Counted from the first letter of the stretch, positions 52,872 to 63,474 are shown. The stretch is DNA of 64,000 nucleotides from Acidobacteriota bacterium (GCA_013289585.1 JABCZR010000007.1:1-64000); one strand, 5' to 3'. Numbers and translations: made by a program. Notes: a model not told the origin generated them from the sequence alone.

Positions 52872-54326
52872 TCAGACGAAGCCATCGGCGGTGGCCAGCA
52901 CTGTCTTGACTGAAGGTTTCGCGACGCCAATCGAGACCAGCTGATCGCGGGTCGGTTCGGCGCAGCAGTACCAGGGCTCGCTTAGATAAGGAACGCCGAC
53001 TTCAGCATGTTGCTTAGCAGCGATCGACGGAGCACGGCGACCTGCCCCAGCATGCGCCGCTTTCCAAATGCGTTCGAACGTACCGGCCCGCGATTCTTTC
53101 TGGCGTTCGGCAGCGGCGGCAATTTCCTGCACGCTTTCGCCGAGAGCATCGAGACGCGGATCTGGATTTTTCCAGGGATAGGCCAGTGACTGCGGATCGA
53201 ACCGCCCGATCAGCCGTCTCACATCTTCCAATTCGAGCATTCGCGAGCCTTCCGGAATGAGCAGCCGGATGCCGAGCTGAATGGGCGCCACATTTTCGAT
53301 CAATGATTCTTCGTGCAGGACGCGAAGCAGATCGAGGTAGCCCTCGAGAGTCGTCCACGGCGTGAAGGGCACAAACGTCGGATGCAAGGTCATGCCAAGT
53401 TCAGTGAAAATCTTGACGACGTGCAGGAAATCTTTGCGCGTGTGACGCTTGTCCAGAAACTCCAGAACAGCGTCATCCACAGACTCCACCGCGCTTATGA
53501 CGAAGAGGCACCCTGTATCGCGGAGTGTGGCCAAATGTTGCTCGTACTTGCGCAGGTGCTCGATTTTGATCGTCACGTCGTAAGTCAGCTTCGGAAACTG
53601 GCTATGAAACTCCTCGACAAGCTCCATGGCGTGGCGAATGCCATTGAAAAAATCCGGGTCGCCGAAGGAGATATGTTGCGCACCTGCCGCAGCCTGCCGG
53701 CGGATGTCTTCGAGAACTACATCGCGGCTGACGATTCGAAACACTCCCTTGTATACCGGCACGATCGGACAGTGCCGGCAAAGATGTTTGCAGCCGCGGC
53801 TGGCTTCCGTCGAGCCAACAATGCGATAGCCATCTCCGGGAACGATCAAGTGCGCGTATTTTTCTATGCCGGGAAGACCAGAACGGTCCGGCACTTCGAA
53901 CGCCAATCGTCCGAGTGAGATAAGAGGTTCGGGTTGCTGCGCGAGTCTCTCCTCGCCGCTCAAGGCAAGGCGTTCGGCAAGATGCACGAGCCCTTCTTCA
54001 AACTCGCCGCCAAGAAAAGTGGAAACTCCAAGTGTGCGGAGGTAGTCCACATTCATCGGCGCATACAGGCCGTAGCAACACAAATGGGCGCGAGGATTCA
54101 GTTCGCGCAACGAAGGAATCAATTGCGCAGCCAGCCGAGTGGCGGTGTGCATCGGCAAGTAGATAGCGACCAGCGCGGCATGTTGAACCGCGGATTCGTC
54201 GAGCTCCTGCCGCGCCAGATCCAGAGAAACGACATGGTGGCCACATTTCCGCAGCCACGCCGCGGGCGAGGCCAAGCCAAACGGCTGCCGCCCAAGTTCG
54301 TAGGTCGAAATGAGAACGATGTTCAC
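52872..54326 (-). CDS. B12-binding-type radical SAM protein with CCAEP motif
   Basis: The protein has about 484 residues. An N-terminal cobalamin-binding-like Rossmann region (about 1-150, LISTYELGRQPFGLASPAAW) is followed by the radical SAM domain with CKHLCRHC (CxxxCxxC) near 200 and AGAQHISFGDPDFFNG. Near the C-terminus is SEPWYCCAEPTRDQ. I recall a named group with a CUAEP or CCAEP tail in which the first Cys can be selenocysteine; here it is Cys. Function is unknown to me. The GTG at 54326 opens into the Rossmann fold; an ATG at 54353 is possible. It is co-directional with the ATP-grasp gene. Confidence 0.85.
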   Translation of the reverse strand: MNIVLISTYELGRQPFGLASPAAWLRKCGHHVVSLDLARQELDESAVQHAALVAIYLPMHTATRLAAQLIPSLRELNPRAHLCCYGLYAPMNVDYLRTLGVSTFLGGEFEEGLVHLAERLALSGEERLAQQPEPLISLGRLAFEVPDRSGLPGIEKYAHLIVPGDGYRIVGSTEASRGCKHLCRHCPIVPVYKGVFRIVSRDVVLEDIRRQAAAGAQHISFGDPDFFNGIRHAMELVEEFHSQFPKLTYDVTIKIEHLRKYEQHLATLRDTGCLFVISAVESVDDAVLEFLDKRHTRKDFLHVVKIFTELGMTLHPTFVPFTPWTTLEGYLDLLRVLHEESLIENVAPIQLGIRLLIPEGSRMLELEDVRRLIGRFDPQSLAYPWKNPDPRLDALGESVQEIAAAAERQKESRAGTFERIWKAAHAGAGRRAPSIAAKQHAEVGVPYLSEPWYCCAEPTRDQLVSIGVAKPSVKTVLATADGFV

Positions 54327-54411
54327 GCCGCTACCAGTATAGCCGCACGGCACCTAGATTCGATTTCGGTTATCATAGAGGGCTGTGCACCGTAGCGAAA
54401 GGACCGTTTGA

Positions 54412-57078
54412 ATGGCCATCAACGCGGGCAATTCTTTCCGTACGCGCGACAAGCTCAACGTCGGCGCCCAAAGCTTCGACATTCATCGCCTGGAGTTTCT
54501 CGAGAAACAGGGCGTCTGCAGTCTCGCGAAGCTTCCCTTTTCGCTGCGCATTTTGCTCGAGAATCTCTTGCGCTGTGAAGATGGCCGGTTCGTCCACGCC
54601 GAAGATATCCGCGCATTGGCGGGCTGGCGACCGGGCGCTCCTGAAAAAGAAATTGCGTTCATGCCTGCGCGCGTGCTGCTGCAGGATTTCACCGGCGTCC
54701 CGGCAGTCGTCGATCTCGCCACCATGCGCGAAGCCTTCGCGCGCATGGGAGGCAATCCCAAGCGAATCAATCCCCTCTTCCCCGCCGAACTAGTCATCGA
54801 CCATTCCGTGCAGGTCGATAGCTTCGGCAATGTAAATGCCTTCGGCTTGAATGCCGAACTCGAATTTCAGCGCAACGTCGAGCGCTACTCCTTCCTTCGC
54901 TGGGGCCAGACGGCATTCAACAATTTCAAAGTCGTGCCGCCGGATACCGGGATTTGCCACCAGGTAAATCTTGAATATCTTGCACGCGTCGTCTGCGCGA
55001 TGCCGTCAGGCAGCCGGATGGAAGCTTACCCGGATTCCGTGGTGGGAACGGATTCGCACACCACGATGATCAACGCGCTAGGCGTTTTCGGCTGGGGCGT
55101 TGGCGGCATTGAGGCAGAGGCCGCCATGCTCGGCCAACCTTCTTCGATGCTCATTCCTGAAGTTGTGGGCTTCCGGCTACACGGGCGTCTGCGCGAAGGC
55201 GCGACCGCCACGGACCTTGTCTTGACGGTCACCGAAATGCTGCGCAAGAAGGGTGTCGTCGGCAAGTTTGTCGAATTCTTCGGCTCCGGCTTGTCCAGTC
55301 TGAGCGTGCCCGATCGCGCGACCATCGCCAACATGGCCCCCGAATATGGCGCCACCATGGGCTTTTTCCCGGTCGACGCCGAAACGCTTGCGTATCTGCA
55401 CTTCACCGCTCGAGGCCAAGAGCACATCGCGCTCGTCGAGGCTTACTGCAAAGAGCAGATGCTCTTTCGCAACGACGAAACTCCCGCGCCGCTCTTCAAC
55501 GACACGCTAGAACTGGACCTCGGAAGCGTTGAGCCCACCGTTGCCGGACCCAAGCGACCGCAAGACCGCGTGCCATTGCGCCAGGCAAAGTCCTCCTTTA
55601 CGAAAGTCGTGGAGGGCACGCCGGATAAGCATGTTAGCGTTCGAAACAATGGAGACTCCTTCGATCTTTCCAGTGGCGCCGTGGTCATCGCCGCGATCAC
55701 CAGCTGCACGAACACATCAAATCCATCGCTCATGCTGGGTGCCGGTCTACTGGCGAAAAAAGCGGTCGAGCGCGGCCTGCATGTGAAACCATGGGTGAAG
55801 ACCAGCTTGGCCCCCGGCTCGAAAGTGGTGACTAACTATCTGGCAGCCGCAGGGTTGACGCCGTTCCTCGAAAAACTGAATTTCCACCTGGTTGGCTACG
55901 GGTGCACAACCTGCATCGGCAACAGCGGCCCGCTCTCGGAACCCATCGGCGCCGCCATCAAAGACAACAACCTGATCGCCGTGGCCGTGCTGAGCGGCAA
56001 TCGTAATTTTGAAGGCCGCATTCATCCACTCGTTCGCGCCAACTACCTGGCTTCGCCGCCACTCGTCGTCGCTTATGCGCTCGCGGGCCGCATGGATGTG
56101 GACCTCACGACAGAGCCGCTTGGAAACGACACGGCCGGCAAGCCGGTTTTCCTGAAAGACATCTGGCCCTCTCCGCAGGAGATCGAAAAAACAGTTCGCG
56201 CCGCCGTCACCACCGCGCAATACAGCAAGGAGTACGCTGAAGTATACGAGGGCGACGCGCACTGGAAGTCCATGCCAATTCCACAAGGCGATATCTACAA
56301 GTGGGATCCGAAATCGACCTACATCAAGATGCCGCCCTATTTCGAAAACATGCCCAAATTGCCTCCAGCTCTTGCGGATATTCACGGCGCGCGCGTTCTC
56401 GCCGTTCTCGGCGACAGCGTCACCACGGATCACATTTCTCCCGCGGGCTCAATTCCCGTCGACTCAACCGCCGGCAAATACTTGATCGCCAACGGCGTGA
56501 AGCCGCATGAGTTCAACTCGTACGGCGCGCGCCGCGGCAATCACGAAGTGATGATGCGCGGCACGTTTGCGAATATTCGCCTGCGCAATCAGCTGGCGCC
56601 GGGCACGGAAGGTGGCTGGACGCTTTACCTTCCCGGTGGCGAAAAGATGGCCATCTACGATGCCGCCGTCAATTATCGCGAGGCCGGCGTGCCTCTTCTG
56701 GTCATCGCAGGCAAGGAATACGGCTCCGGCTCCTCGCGCGACTGGGCCGCAAAAGGTGCGCGATTGCTGGGCGTGCGCGCCGTCGTCGCCGAAAGCTACG
56801 AGCGCATCCATCGCAGCAATCTCCTCGGCATGGGCGTGCTCCCGCTCGAATTCAGAAAGGGCGAGAATCGCGAATCGCTCGGCCTGACGGGCCATGAAGT
56901 TTTCGAAATCGAAGGCGTTTCCGCTCTTGCGCCCAAATTGCCGATCACCGTGCATGCAAAGTCTGCAGACGGCAAAGTCAAAACGTTCTCCGTCATCGCG
57001 CGCGCGGACACTCCCGAAGAAGTCTCCTACTATCGCCACGGCGGCATCCTGCAATACGTTTTGCGCCAGATGCTGTAA
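54412..57078 (+). CDS. acnA: Aconitate hydratase A
   Basis: The protein has 888 residues, the length of AcnA/IRP-type aconitases. The 4Fe-4S ligands are the Cys in [11 protein letters not shown] near 435 and the pair in [14 protein letters not shown] near 500. Other signatures are [35 protein letters not shown] and [17 protein letters not shown] in the swivelling domain. It isomerises citrate and isocitrate in the TCA cycle. It is divergent from the radical SAM gene and is not in an obvious operon. Confidence 0.96.
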   Translation: MAINAGNSFRTRDKLNVGAQSFDIHRLEFLEKQGVCSLAKLPFSLRILLENLLRCEDGRFVHAEDIRALAGWRPGAPEKEIAFMPARVLLQDFTGVPAVVDLATMREAFARMGGNPKRINPLFPAELVIDHSVQVDSFGNVNAFGLNAELEFQRNVERYSFLRWGQTAFNNFKVVPPDTGICHQVNLEYLARVVCAMPSGSRMEAYPDSVVGTDSHTTMINALGVFGWGVGGIEAEAAMLGQPSSMLIPEVVGFRLHGRLREGATATDLVLTVTEMLRKKGVVGKFVEFFGSGLSSLSVPDRATIANMAPEYGATMGFFPVDAETLAYLHFTARGQEHIALVEAYCKEQMLFRNDETPAPLFNDTLELDLGSVEPTVAGPKRPQDRVPLRQAKSSFTKVVEGTPDKHVSVRNNGDSFDLSSGAVVIAAITSCTNTSNPSLMLGAGLLAKKAVERGLHVKPWVKTSLAPGSKVVTNYLAAAGLTPFLEKLNFHLVGYGCTTCIGNSGPLSEPIGAAIKDNNLIAVAVLSGNRNFEGRIHPLVRANYLASPPLVVAYALAGRMDVDLTTEPLGNDTAGKPVFLKDIWPSPQEIEKTVRAAVTTAQYSKEYAEVYEGDAHWKSMPIPQGDIYKWDPKSTYIKMPPYFENMPKLPPALADIHGARVLAVLGDSVTTDHISPAGSIPVDSTAGKYLIANGVKPHEFNSYGARRGNHEVMMRGTFANIRLRNQLAPGTEGGWTLYLPGGEKMAIYDAAVNYREAGVPLLVIAGKEYGSGSSRDWAAKGARLLGVRAVVAESYERIHRSNLLGMGVLPLEFRKGENRESLGLTGHEVFEIEGVSALAPKLPITVHAKSADGKVKTFSVIARADTPEEVSYYRHGGILQYVLRQML

Positions 57079-57271
57079 TTCAAGTTGAAGTTTAGGGATT
57101 GCACGTGTTCCGCAACTCGTTTGAGATGGAATCCTTCGTCCTGATGAATGGCAAGATGTCTTCTGAAATTGAAGTGGCGCATCGGCCGGGGTATGATGCG
57201 CGGGCACAATCTGAAAAATCATAGAGCAAGTCGGCCGCACATCTCGCACACGCGAAAGGACTGAAAATTTC

Positions 57272-58519
57272 ATGAGCATTCGAATTGCCCGGCTGTTCTT
57301 CCTGTTGCTGCCGTTGTTTGCAATGTCTGTTCAGTCGCAAACAAATCCGGCGCCGCGGCTCGTGGCCATCAAAGCCGGCAAGTTGCTAGACCCGGAGACC
57401 GGAAAAACCGCCGTCAATCAAATCATTCTGGTAGAGGGAAAAAGGATCAAGGAAATCGGCGGCAACGTCGCTATCCCCGCGGAGGCGAAGGTCGTCGATC
57501 TTTCGAACGCCACGGTCCTTCCAGGCCTCTTCGATGCGCACACGCATCTGTGCATGACGGTCATTCCCAATCGCGATCACGGCGACTACTTCTTCACCAC
57601 GCTGTTGGATCCCACGGGATATCGCGCCATCGAGGGCGTAGCAAACGGCATGGCCATGTTGCAATCCGGCTTTACAACCGTGCGCGACATCGGCAATGCA
57701 GGCAACTACGCGGATACGGACCTGCGCATGGCCATCGAAGATGGATGGGTGCAGGGACCCACGGTAGTCAATGCCGGCATCATCATCGCTCCTTACGGTG
57801 GACAGTTTCACCTTCAGCCGGAGAAAAAAGATTTGGCAACGCCGGAATATCTGTTTGCGGATTCGCGCGACGAGATGCGCAAAGCCATCCGCCAGAATCT
57901 TCATTTCGGCGCGAAATTCATCAAGATTGTGGTCGACGATCAGCAATACATCTACTCCGCCGACGACATCCGCTTCATGGTGGCGGAGGCACACGCGGCC
58001 GGCGTGAAACTCGCCGCGCATTGCTGGACGCATGCCGGCGCGCGCAACGCCGCGGAGGCCGGAGTCGATTCCATCGAACACGGTTTCCAGATGACCGACG
58101 AGGACTTGCAGCTCGCCAAGAAGAATGGCGTCACGTTGGTGGGCACGGAGTTCACCGAAAAGTTGAGCAACGCCGCCGAGCACAAGATCTGGGTCGACCG
58201 GCTGCGCCGCGCCTACAAAATTGGAATCAACATGGCGTTCGGCACGGATGTGGATGTTGCTATGCCGGGCGAAACGCGTGGAACGCTGGCCATCGACTAC
58301 ATTCAAAGCTGGACGGAAGCCGGCGTGCCCGCTACGGACACGCTTCGAGCCATGACCGTGAATGCCGCGCGGCTCCTCGGCGTGGATAAGGAGCGTGGCT
58401 TCCTCAAGCCCGGAATGGCCGCCGACATCATTGCCACTCCCGAAAATCCCACCGAGAATATTCAAACCCTAAAGAAGGTATCGTTCGTCATGAAGGACGG
58501 AGCAATCATCAAGCAATAG
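57272..58519 (+). CDS. Exported amidohydrolase (imidazolonepropionase-like)
   Basis: The protein has 415 residues with a signal peptide (IARLFFLLLPLFAMSVQSQ). The TIM-barrel metal site shows FDAHTHLC (HxH), KFIKIVVDDQ (possible bridging Lys), LAAHCWTHAG and SIEHGFQM (His ligands) and FGTDVDVAMPGE (Asp). This is the PF01979 group often acting as Xaa-Pro or other dipeptidases in the periplasm. The substrate is not known. ATG 57272 is preceded by a GAAAGGA site. It ends 45 nt from the convergent lgt gene. Confidence 0.87.
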   Translation: MSIRIARLFFLLLPLFAMSVQSQTNPAPRLVAIKAGKLLDPETGKTAVNQIILVEGKRIKEIGGNVAIPAEAKVVDLSNATVLPGLFDAHTHLCMTVIPNRDHGDYFFTTLLDPTGYRAIEGVANGMAMLQSGFTTVRDIGNAGNYADTDLRMAIEDGWVQGPTVVNAGIIIAPYGGQFHLQPEKKDLATPEYLFADSRDEMRKAIRQNLHFGAKFIKIVVDDQQYIYSADDIRFMVAEAHAAGVKLAAHCWTHAGARNAAEAGVDSIEHGFQMTDEDLQLAKKNGVTLVGTEFTEKLSNAAEHKIWVDRLRRAYKIGINMAFGTDVDVAMPGETRGTLAIDYIQSWTEAGVPATDTLRAMTVNAARLLGVDKERGFLKPGMAADIIATPENPTENIQTLKKVSFVMKDGAIIKQ

Positions 58520-58564
58520 CGTAGCCGCGATAAGACTTGAATCTGCGGAAAAGCCACGCGCCGG

Positions 58565-59380
58565 TCAGACGGCCGCTGCTCGCGGAGTCGCTCCGCTCTT
58601 GATGCGCCAGAGCAGCAGCAATCCAATCACAATGGAAATCAGGCTGGCAGTCTGGGCGTTCGAAAGCCCGAAGAACGATCGTGGATTAATGCGGATGAAC
58701 TCGATCAGAAAGCGCGCCGCGCCCGTCAAAATCAGGTAGCCACAGAAAACCTCGCCACCGGGTCGCACGCCATTCAGCGCCCTCTTCCCCAACCACCACA
58801 GAAACGCCGCGATCGCCAGCCAGATGAAAAACTCATACAGCGGCGTCGGATGCACGCGTTCCATGGTGGGAACGACGCCATTGGGAAAACTCATGCCCCA
58901 CGGCAACGTCGTCGGCACGCCATAATCTCCATCCCCGGAAAGCAAGCAGCCAATTCGGCCAATCGCGTAGCCCACCGCGGCCGCCGGTGAACAGATGTCC
59001 AGAAATTCGAGCAGCGGAATGCGAAAGCGCTGTGCCAGAATCGCCAGCGCCACAAACCCACCCAGGAAACCGCCAAACCACGCGAATCCAAACCGGCTGA
59101 TTAACATCGACGGGTCCGCAAGCAACTCGCGCGGAGCTTCCAGCACGTGATACAGCCGCGCGCCCACCAATCCGGCCAATCCGGCAATGCCGATAATGAG
59201 AAACCCCTCGTCTTTGGCTCCCTCGGCTCCTGATATTTTGCCGGAATGATATTTCTGCAATTGCCCGCGCCTGCGATTGAAATCCGCCTGAAGAACGTAC
59301 GCCGCGACCAGCAGTCCAGTCGCGACCATGAGTCCAAACGTGGGAATCGTTAAGGGTCCAAGGTGCAGGAATGGGATCAT
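58565..59380 (-). CDS. lgt: Prolipoprotein diacylglyceryl transferase
   Basis: The protein has 271 residues and about seven membrane helices. The conserved core includes YAIGRIGCLLSGDGDYGVPT (Lgt signature region with the essential Arg), VHPTPLYEFFIWLAI and RFLIEFIRINPRSF. It moves diacylglycerol from phosphatidylglycerol to the lipobox Cys of preprolipoproteins, which several genes in this window encode. Cys replaces the usual Asn after GRIG. A hairpin just upstream includes an AAGGAG sequence and may limit translation. Confidence 0.88.
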   Translation of the reverse strand: MIPFLHLGPLTIPTFGLMVATGLLVAAYVLQADFNRRRGQLQKYHSGKISGAEGAKDEGFLIIGIAGLAGLVGARLYHVLEAPRELLADPSMLISRFGFAWFGGFLGGFVALAILAQRFRIPLLEFLDICSPAAAVGYAIGRIGCLLSGDGDYGVPTTLPWGMSFPNGVVPTMERVHPTPLYEFFIWLAIAAFLWWLGKRALNGVRPGGEVFCGYLILTGAARFLIEFIRINPRSFFGLSNAQTASLISIVIGLLLLWRIKSGATPRAAAV

Positions 59381-59386
59381 CGATAA

Positions 59387-59407
59387 ACGAAGGATTGGCT
59401 CCTTCGT
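59387..59407 (-). promoter_or_regulatory. Hairpin containing the possible lgt ribosome site
   Basis: ACGAAGGA (59387-59394) and TCCTTCGT (59400-59407) form a perfect 8-bp stem with a 5-nt loop. In the lgt transcript the 5' arm carries AAGGAG, about 18 nt from the ATG. This is too far for a normal ribosome site unless the hairpin folds, or it could hide the site. The nature of this control is inference. Confidence 0.35.
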
Positions 59408-59543
59408 GAGTATACATGACGTCAGGGCGCTGCCTGCGCGTCCAGCGATGGGAAAATCGATATGAGGTCAGGGCTTGATCGAGCCGACAGGCGACTTTCA
59501 GGACATCATGGAACGTAGGATCGATCATTCCCCGGCGAACAAT

Positions 59544-59813
59544 TCATGCATCTCGTGCGGTACGGAACGCTTTTCCGCCGGCTTCCACCGCCCCGGCCAC
59601 ACTGGACTTCACGTCGTCCACAGTATCTTTCGCCCGGCGAGTCCAACGCTTTCCCATTGCTGCCGCGTCATCTATGCCCTGCTTCACTGTGTCGGCAATA
59701 TACTCGCGCGTTTCTTCACCCGAGGACGGGGCGAGAAGCAACGCCAGCAACGCGCCTACCCCAACTCCCACCGCAAATATTGTAAACCTATCTGCCCATT
59801 GGTTCTGACTCAT
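59544..59813 (-). CDS. YtxH-domain stress protein
   Basis: The protein has 89 residues. One N-terminal membrane helix (FTIFAVGVGVGALLALLLAP) is followed by SSGEETREYIADTVKQGIDD, the YtxH signature, and a long amphipathic helix. These proteins are general-stress-induced and membrane-associated; their mechanism is unknown. It precedes a CsbD gene by 49 nt of opposite sense reading, on the same strand (CsbD upstream), a pairing typical of stress regulons. Confidence 0.85.
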   Translation of the reverse strand: MSQNQWADRFTIFAVGVGVGALLALLLAPSSGEETREYIADTVKQGIDDAAAMGKRWTRRAKDTVDDVKSSVAGAVEAGGKAFRTARDA

Positions 59814-59862
59814 CTCATCCGTCCTCTAAACCTGATTTTTGACTGCCATGCACAAAAAAAAT

Positions 59863-60042
59863 CTATTTTCCGAGAGCTTTCTCTACTTGGCCCAGTTTCT
59901 TCCGCACCTTCCCGGCTAACTTTTCTCCAATTCCTTCGCCTTCCAGGTCGGGATCATTCGTCAATTCGCCCACTTTTTCCTTGATCGAGCCCTTCACTTC
60001 GTGGACCTTGCCCGCAATCTCATCTTCTGTACTTGGCTTCAT
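59863..60042 (-). CDS. CsbD family stress-response protein
   Basis: The protein has about 59 residues. It is highly charged and matches the CsbD fold in DEIAGKVHEVKGSIKEKVGE and KLAGKVRKKLGQVEKALGK. CsbD-like proteins are general stress proteins of unknown mechanism. ATG 60042 is preceded by a GAGGGGCTAACAAG site; a frame start at 60078 adds 12 unlikely residues. It lies just upstream of the YtxH gene on the same strand. Confidence 0.85.
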   Translation of the reverse strand: MKPSTEDEIAGKVHEVKGSIKEKVGELTNDPDLEGEGIGEKLAGKVRKKLGQVEKALGK

Positions 60043-60259
60043 CTTGTTAGCCCCTCTTGCCAGATTTGGATTCGGCACTGGGCAAGCCGCCCCAACTGTT
60101 CTGGGAGCACTATGTTAGGAAAAACGATGGTGAATTGCTGTACACATCGAGACACAATTGGAGGATCTTCATTTCTTAGACGTCGCACAAACAACTCTTC
60201 GGGTGAGTGCAACCCTTGTCTTAGTATCAGCTTACGAAGTGGCCACGCGGATCCGTGGG

Positions 60260-61588
60260 CTACTGTCCAACGGACCGAGGTTGCCGATGCAGGACCGCGC
60301 CCAGAACGAGCCAGATAGCTAGCGCGATCCATTCCGCAGGCGAAAAGTGTCCTGGTATTACCGGCAGGACTTTCATCAAGAAGAGCAGCAACGAGACAAG
60401 GATTCCCAGTCCGGTCACAACGCGCATCGAAATCCTTTTTTCCACCAGCCAGAACGACACACAGGCTGCCAGCCATCCCAATGCAGACGCCATCGACCCC
60501 ACTTCCGTTACGGGCACAAGCAGCGCATCGCCAAGCAGCACGCCTGCCAACGTCCCCACAGTTATTCCAATCACCGCCACGGATGGCGTCCGGAATTTTT
60601 CGTGAACTTCTCCGAATCGCGGCGCGATTGTCCGGCGGCGGCCATAAGCAAACAACAAACGGCTCGAAGCCACGAAGTTGCCGTTAAAGCACTGGAACAG
60701 CCCAAACATCGCCATGATGAGAATCAGCCGCACGGGCCATCTCGCCCCCAGGGCTTGTTCGAACGCAATCGCGGTAACGAAGCGCTTGCCCAGCAGTCCC
60801 TGCCATGGCGCTACATAAGCCACCGCCGCCACCGCGAGAACATAAAATCCTGCGCCGACAAAAAGAGCCATGGCGATCGCGCGGAAAAATCCCGTTGGTG
60901 GGAATTCCAGGTGTGCTTCCTCCGCCGCTTTTGGCGCCGATTCGAATCCCGTCATGAAATACGGCACGATCTGAAGCGTCAGGATAATGGAAATAAACGG
61001 AGTCGCGTGAAACGCCGGATGAAAATTGGCGGGCGCGCCGTACATCGCGCTGATCCCCAGCAGCACCGCGAAGAGCACGAGCATCGCCGTTGTCGTCCAG
61101 TTCTGAAAACTGGCGCTCAAACGGATGCCCCGGTAATTCAGCAGCGCAAGAAAAAGGGTCAGCGCGATCCCCAACAGCAGTCGCGGCAGGAAAACGGGCT
61201 GTCCCGCCACTCGATACAATTCGAACGAATTCAACGACGGGAAAATATAGGCAGCCAGCTTGCCAACTGCCACCGCTTCCCAAGGACAAACAATGAAGTA
61301 GGCCAGCAGCATCATCCAGCCGGTCAGGTAACTGACGATCGGAGGAAATACCTGGGCGGTGTAAGCCGCTTCTCCCGCGGCGTCTGGAAGCCGCTGCACC
61401 CATTGCCCGTAGACATAGCCGACGGGTAGCAGCAGGATCCCCCCAAGCGCAAACCCCATCATTGCCCCAAGCGGCCCGCCTCGGCCCAGCCAATCGTCCA
61501 TGACTACTAGCCATCCCACACCTACCATCGTCCCAAACGACAGAGCAAAGTAGTCCGACAGTCGAAGTTTGTGCGCCAGTGTCGCCAT
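60260..61588 (-). CDS. APC-family amino acid permease
   Basis: The protein has 442 residues and about twelve membrane helices. The N-terminus, RLSDYFALSFGTMVGVGWLV, has the unwound helix 1 motif of the family (G-x-G), and TGFESAPKAAEEAH lies in helix 6, a common substrate-contact region. It takes up amino acids or polyamines with protons. No adjacent metabolic gene points to a substrate. The gene is preceded by about 200 nt divergent from the phosphoesterase. Confidence 0.85.
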   Translation of the reverse strand: MATLAHKLRLSDYFALSFGTMVGVGWLVVMDDWLGRGGPLGAMMGFALGGILLLPVGYVYGQWVQRLPDAAGEAAYTAQVFPPIVSYLTGWMMLLAYFIVCPWEAVAVGKLAAYIFPSLNSFELYRVAGQPVFLPRLLLGIALTLFLALLNYRGIRLSASFQNWTTTAMLVLFAVLLGISAMYGAPANFHPAFHATPFISIILTLQIVPYFMTGFESAPKAAEEAHLEFPPTGFFRAIAMALFVGAGFYVLAVAAVAYVAPWQGLLGKRFVTAIAFEQALGARWPVRLILIMAMFGLFQCFNGNFVASSRLLFAYGRRRTIAPRFGEVHEKFRTPSVAVIGITVGTLAGVLLGDALLVPVTEVGSMASALGWLAACVSFWLVEKRISMRVVTGLGILVSLLLFLMKVLPVIPGHFSPAEWIALAIWLVLGAVLHRQPRSVGQ

Positions 61589-61802
61589 AGTTTTGAGTTT
61601 GCGTCCTGATTCTATACACCTTCGCCCGCTGCACCATCAGTTTTGACAAGCCTTTAACCTACCGCTAACACAAGCAGCTTAGAACTCTCTACGCACCAAA
61701 GACGGGCTCCGACGCGTCCGAATTGCGTCTTTCTCTTGGTGCGTCAGTCCCCTGTATTTTCAATTGTCGTTCAAGACTAAGAATTCCAAGGAGAGACGTC
61801 CT

Positions 61803-63413
61803 ATGCACCAGCGCTTTACCAGGGCCGTGGCGGTCGCGACCGCCATTGCGCTCATGCCGCTGTACCCAGCCTCTGCCAATGATCGGGATGATTTTCCAAC
61901 GAAGACTCCCATCAAGCATGTCGTTGTGATTTTCCAGGAAAATGTTTCTTTTGATCACTATTTCGCCACCTATCCACGTGCCTTGAATCTCCCCGGAGAA
62001 ACGCCATTTCACGCCAGGGAAAATACCCCCCAGGTGAACGGCCTCGAAAGCGCCGGCTTGCTCACCAATAATCCCAATGGCGTGAATCCCTTTCGCATCC
62101 CTCCCGCCTTCTCAGTCACCTGCGACGAGGACCACAATTACAACGATGAGCAGACCGCTTTTGATGGCGGCTTAATGGACAAGTTTGCAAAAGTCAGTTG
62201 CAACGACAAGAACCTGGGGCCGAACTCCACCATGGGCTACTTCGACGGCAACACGATTACGGCCATCTGGAATTACGCACAACATTTCGCCATGAGCGAC
62301 AACTCCTATGGCACCACTTTTGGTCCTTCCACTCCTGGCGCACTTAATCTCGTAGCCGGCAACACTTTCGGAGCAACACTCGTTCCTCTGAAAGCAAACG
62401 GCTCAGGCGCCAGCGGGTCTGGCTCCATCTCCAACGGTGGGCCTTCAGGGTCCGTCATCGGCGATCCACGGCCTGGCTTCGATGAGTGTGTCCAAACTAC
62501 TCCCGGCCTCGCTGGAGCAACCCAAATCACCATGAGCGGCAAAAACGTTGGTGACCTGCTCAACGCTCGGGGCATCACCTGGGGCTGGTTTCAAGGTGGT
62601 TTTGCGTCAACCGGCGTGGACGCAAAAGGCCGCGCAATTTGCGGAGCCCATCACTCAGGCCTCGCGGGCGACGACGCCCTAACCCAATCGAGCGATGGTG
62701 ACTACATTCCTCACCACGAGCCATTCCAGTATTACCAGCAAACGGTAAATGCCCATCACGTTCGTCCCAGCGATCCGGCTTTGATTGGGACCTCAAAGGA
62801 CGGGGCAAGCCATCAGTACGACCTGAGTGATTTCACCACCGTCCTCAATCAGGGCCGCCTTCCCGCCGTCACCTTCCTGAAGGCTGCCGCCTACCAGGAC
62901 GGCCACGCCGGATACTCCGATCCCATCGACGAACAGATCTTCCTGGTGAACACCATCAATGCGCTGATGCAGAGCCGGGAGTGGAATGAAACCGCGGTCA
63001 TCATCGCTTACGACGACTCCGACGGATGGTACGATCACCAAATGGGTCCCATCGTGAATCAGTCCAACGTGTCCGACGACCAGCTCCTCGGCCCCGGAAA
63101 TTGTGGTGTGGCCAAGCCCATTGATGCCAGCGGCACCATTCAGAACGGGCGATGCGGCTACGGTCCGCGTTTGCCGTTGCTCGTGATTTCTCCCTTTGCC
63201 AAGCGCAACTATGTCGATCACAGCGTTTCGGACCAGTCCTCAATTCTGCGTTTCATCGAGGACAACTGGAACCTTGGCCGCATCGGCAACGGCTCCACCG
63301 ATGCCATCGCCGGCACTTTAAACGGCATGTTTGACTTTGACAGGGACCATCATGGCCGGCGCCTGATTCTGGACCCCGCAACCGGCCAAGTTCTCGACGC
63401 AGGCGGAGAATAG
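61803..63413 (+). CDS. Exported phosphoesterase (AcpA/phospholipase C family)
   Basis: The protein has about 536 residues with a signal peptide (AVAVATAIALMPLYPASA). The PF04185 fold is shown by HVVVIFQENVSFDHYFATYP near 40 (metal- and nucleophile-binding ENxSFDHYF), AIWNYAQHFAMSDNSYGTTF, and YDDSDGWYDHQ with a late DHSVSDQSSILRFIEDNW. Members cleave phosphate monoesters or phospholipids outside the cytoplasm. ATG 61803 follows GGAGAGACG. It is followed by a stem-loop terminator. Confidence 0.9.
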   Translation: MHQRFTRAVAVATAIALMPLYPASANDRDDFPTKTPIKHVVVIFQENVSFDHYFATYPRALNLPGETPFHARENTPQVNGLESAGLLTNNPNGVNPFRIPPAFSVTCDEDHNYNDEQTAFDGGLMDKFAKVSCNDKNLGPNSTMGYFDGNTITAIWNYAQHFAMSDNSYGTTFGPSTPGALNLVAGNTFGATLVPLKANGSGASGSGSISNGGPSGSVIGDPRPGFDECVQTTPGLAGATQITMSGKNVGDLLNARGITWGWFQGGFASTGVDAKGRAICGAHHSGLAGDDALTQSSDGDYIPHHEPFQYYQQTVNAHHVRPSDPALIGTSKDGASHQYDLSDFTTVLNQGRLPAVTFLKAAAYQDGHAGYSDPIDEQIFLVNTINALMQSREWNETAVIIAYDDSDGWYDHQMGPIVNQSNVSDDQLLGPGNCGVAKPIDASGTIQNGRCGYGPRLPLLVISPFAKRNYVDHSVSDQSSILRFIEDNWNLGRIGNGSTDAIAGTLNGMFDFDRDHHGRRLILDPATGQVLDAGGE

Positions 63414-63474
63414 CTTCGTACCTCTGTCTGTGCCGCAGAGAAGTTGGTAGTCCACAATCTTGGGACAAAGAAGG

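Noticed and set aside
52872-53010. Selenocysteine codon in the CCAEP motif
   Set aside because: Both positions are Cys codons; no in-frame TGA and no selenocysteine insertion element is needed.
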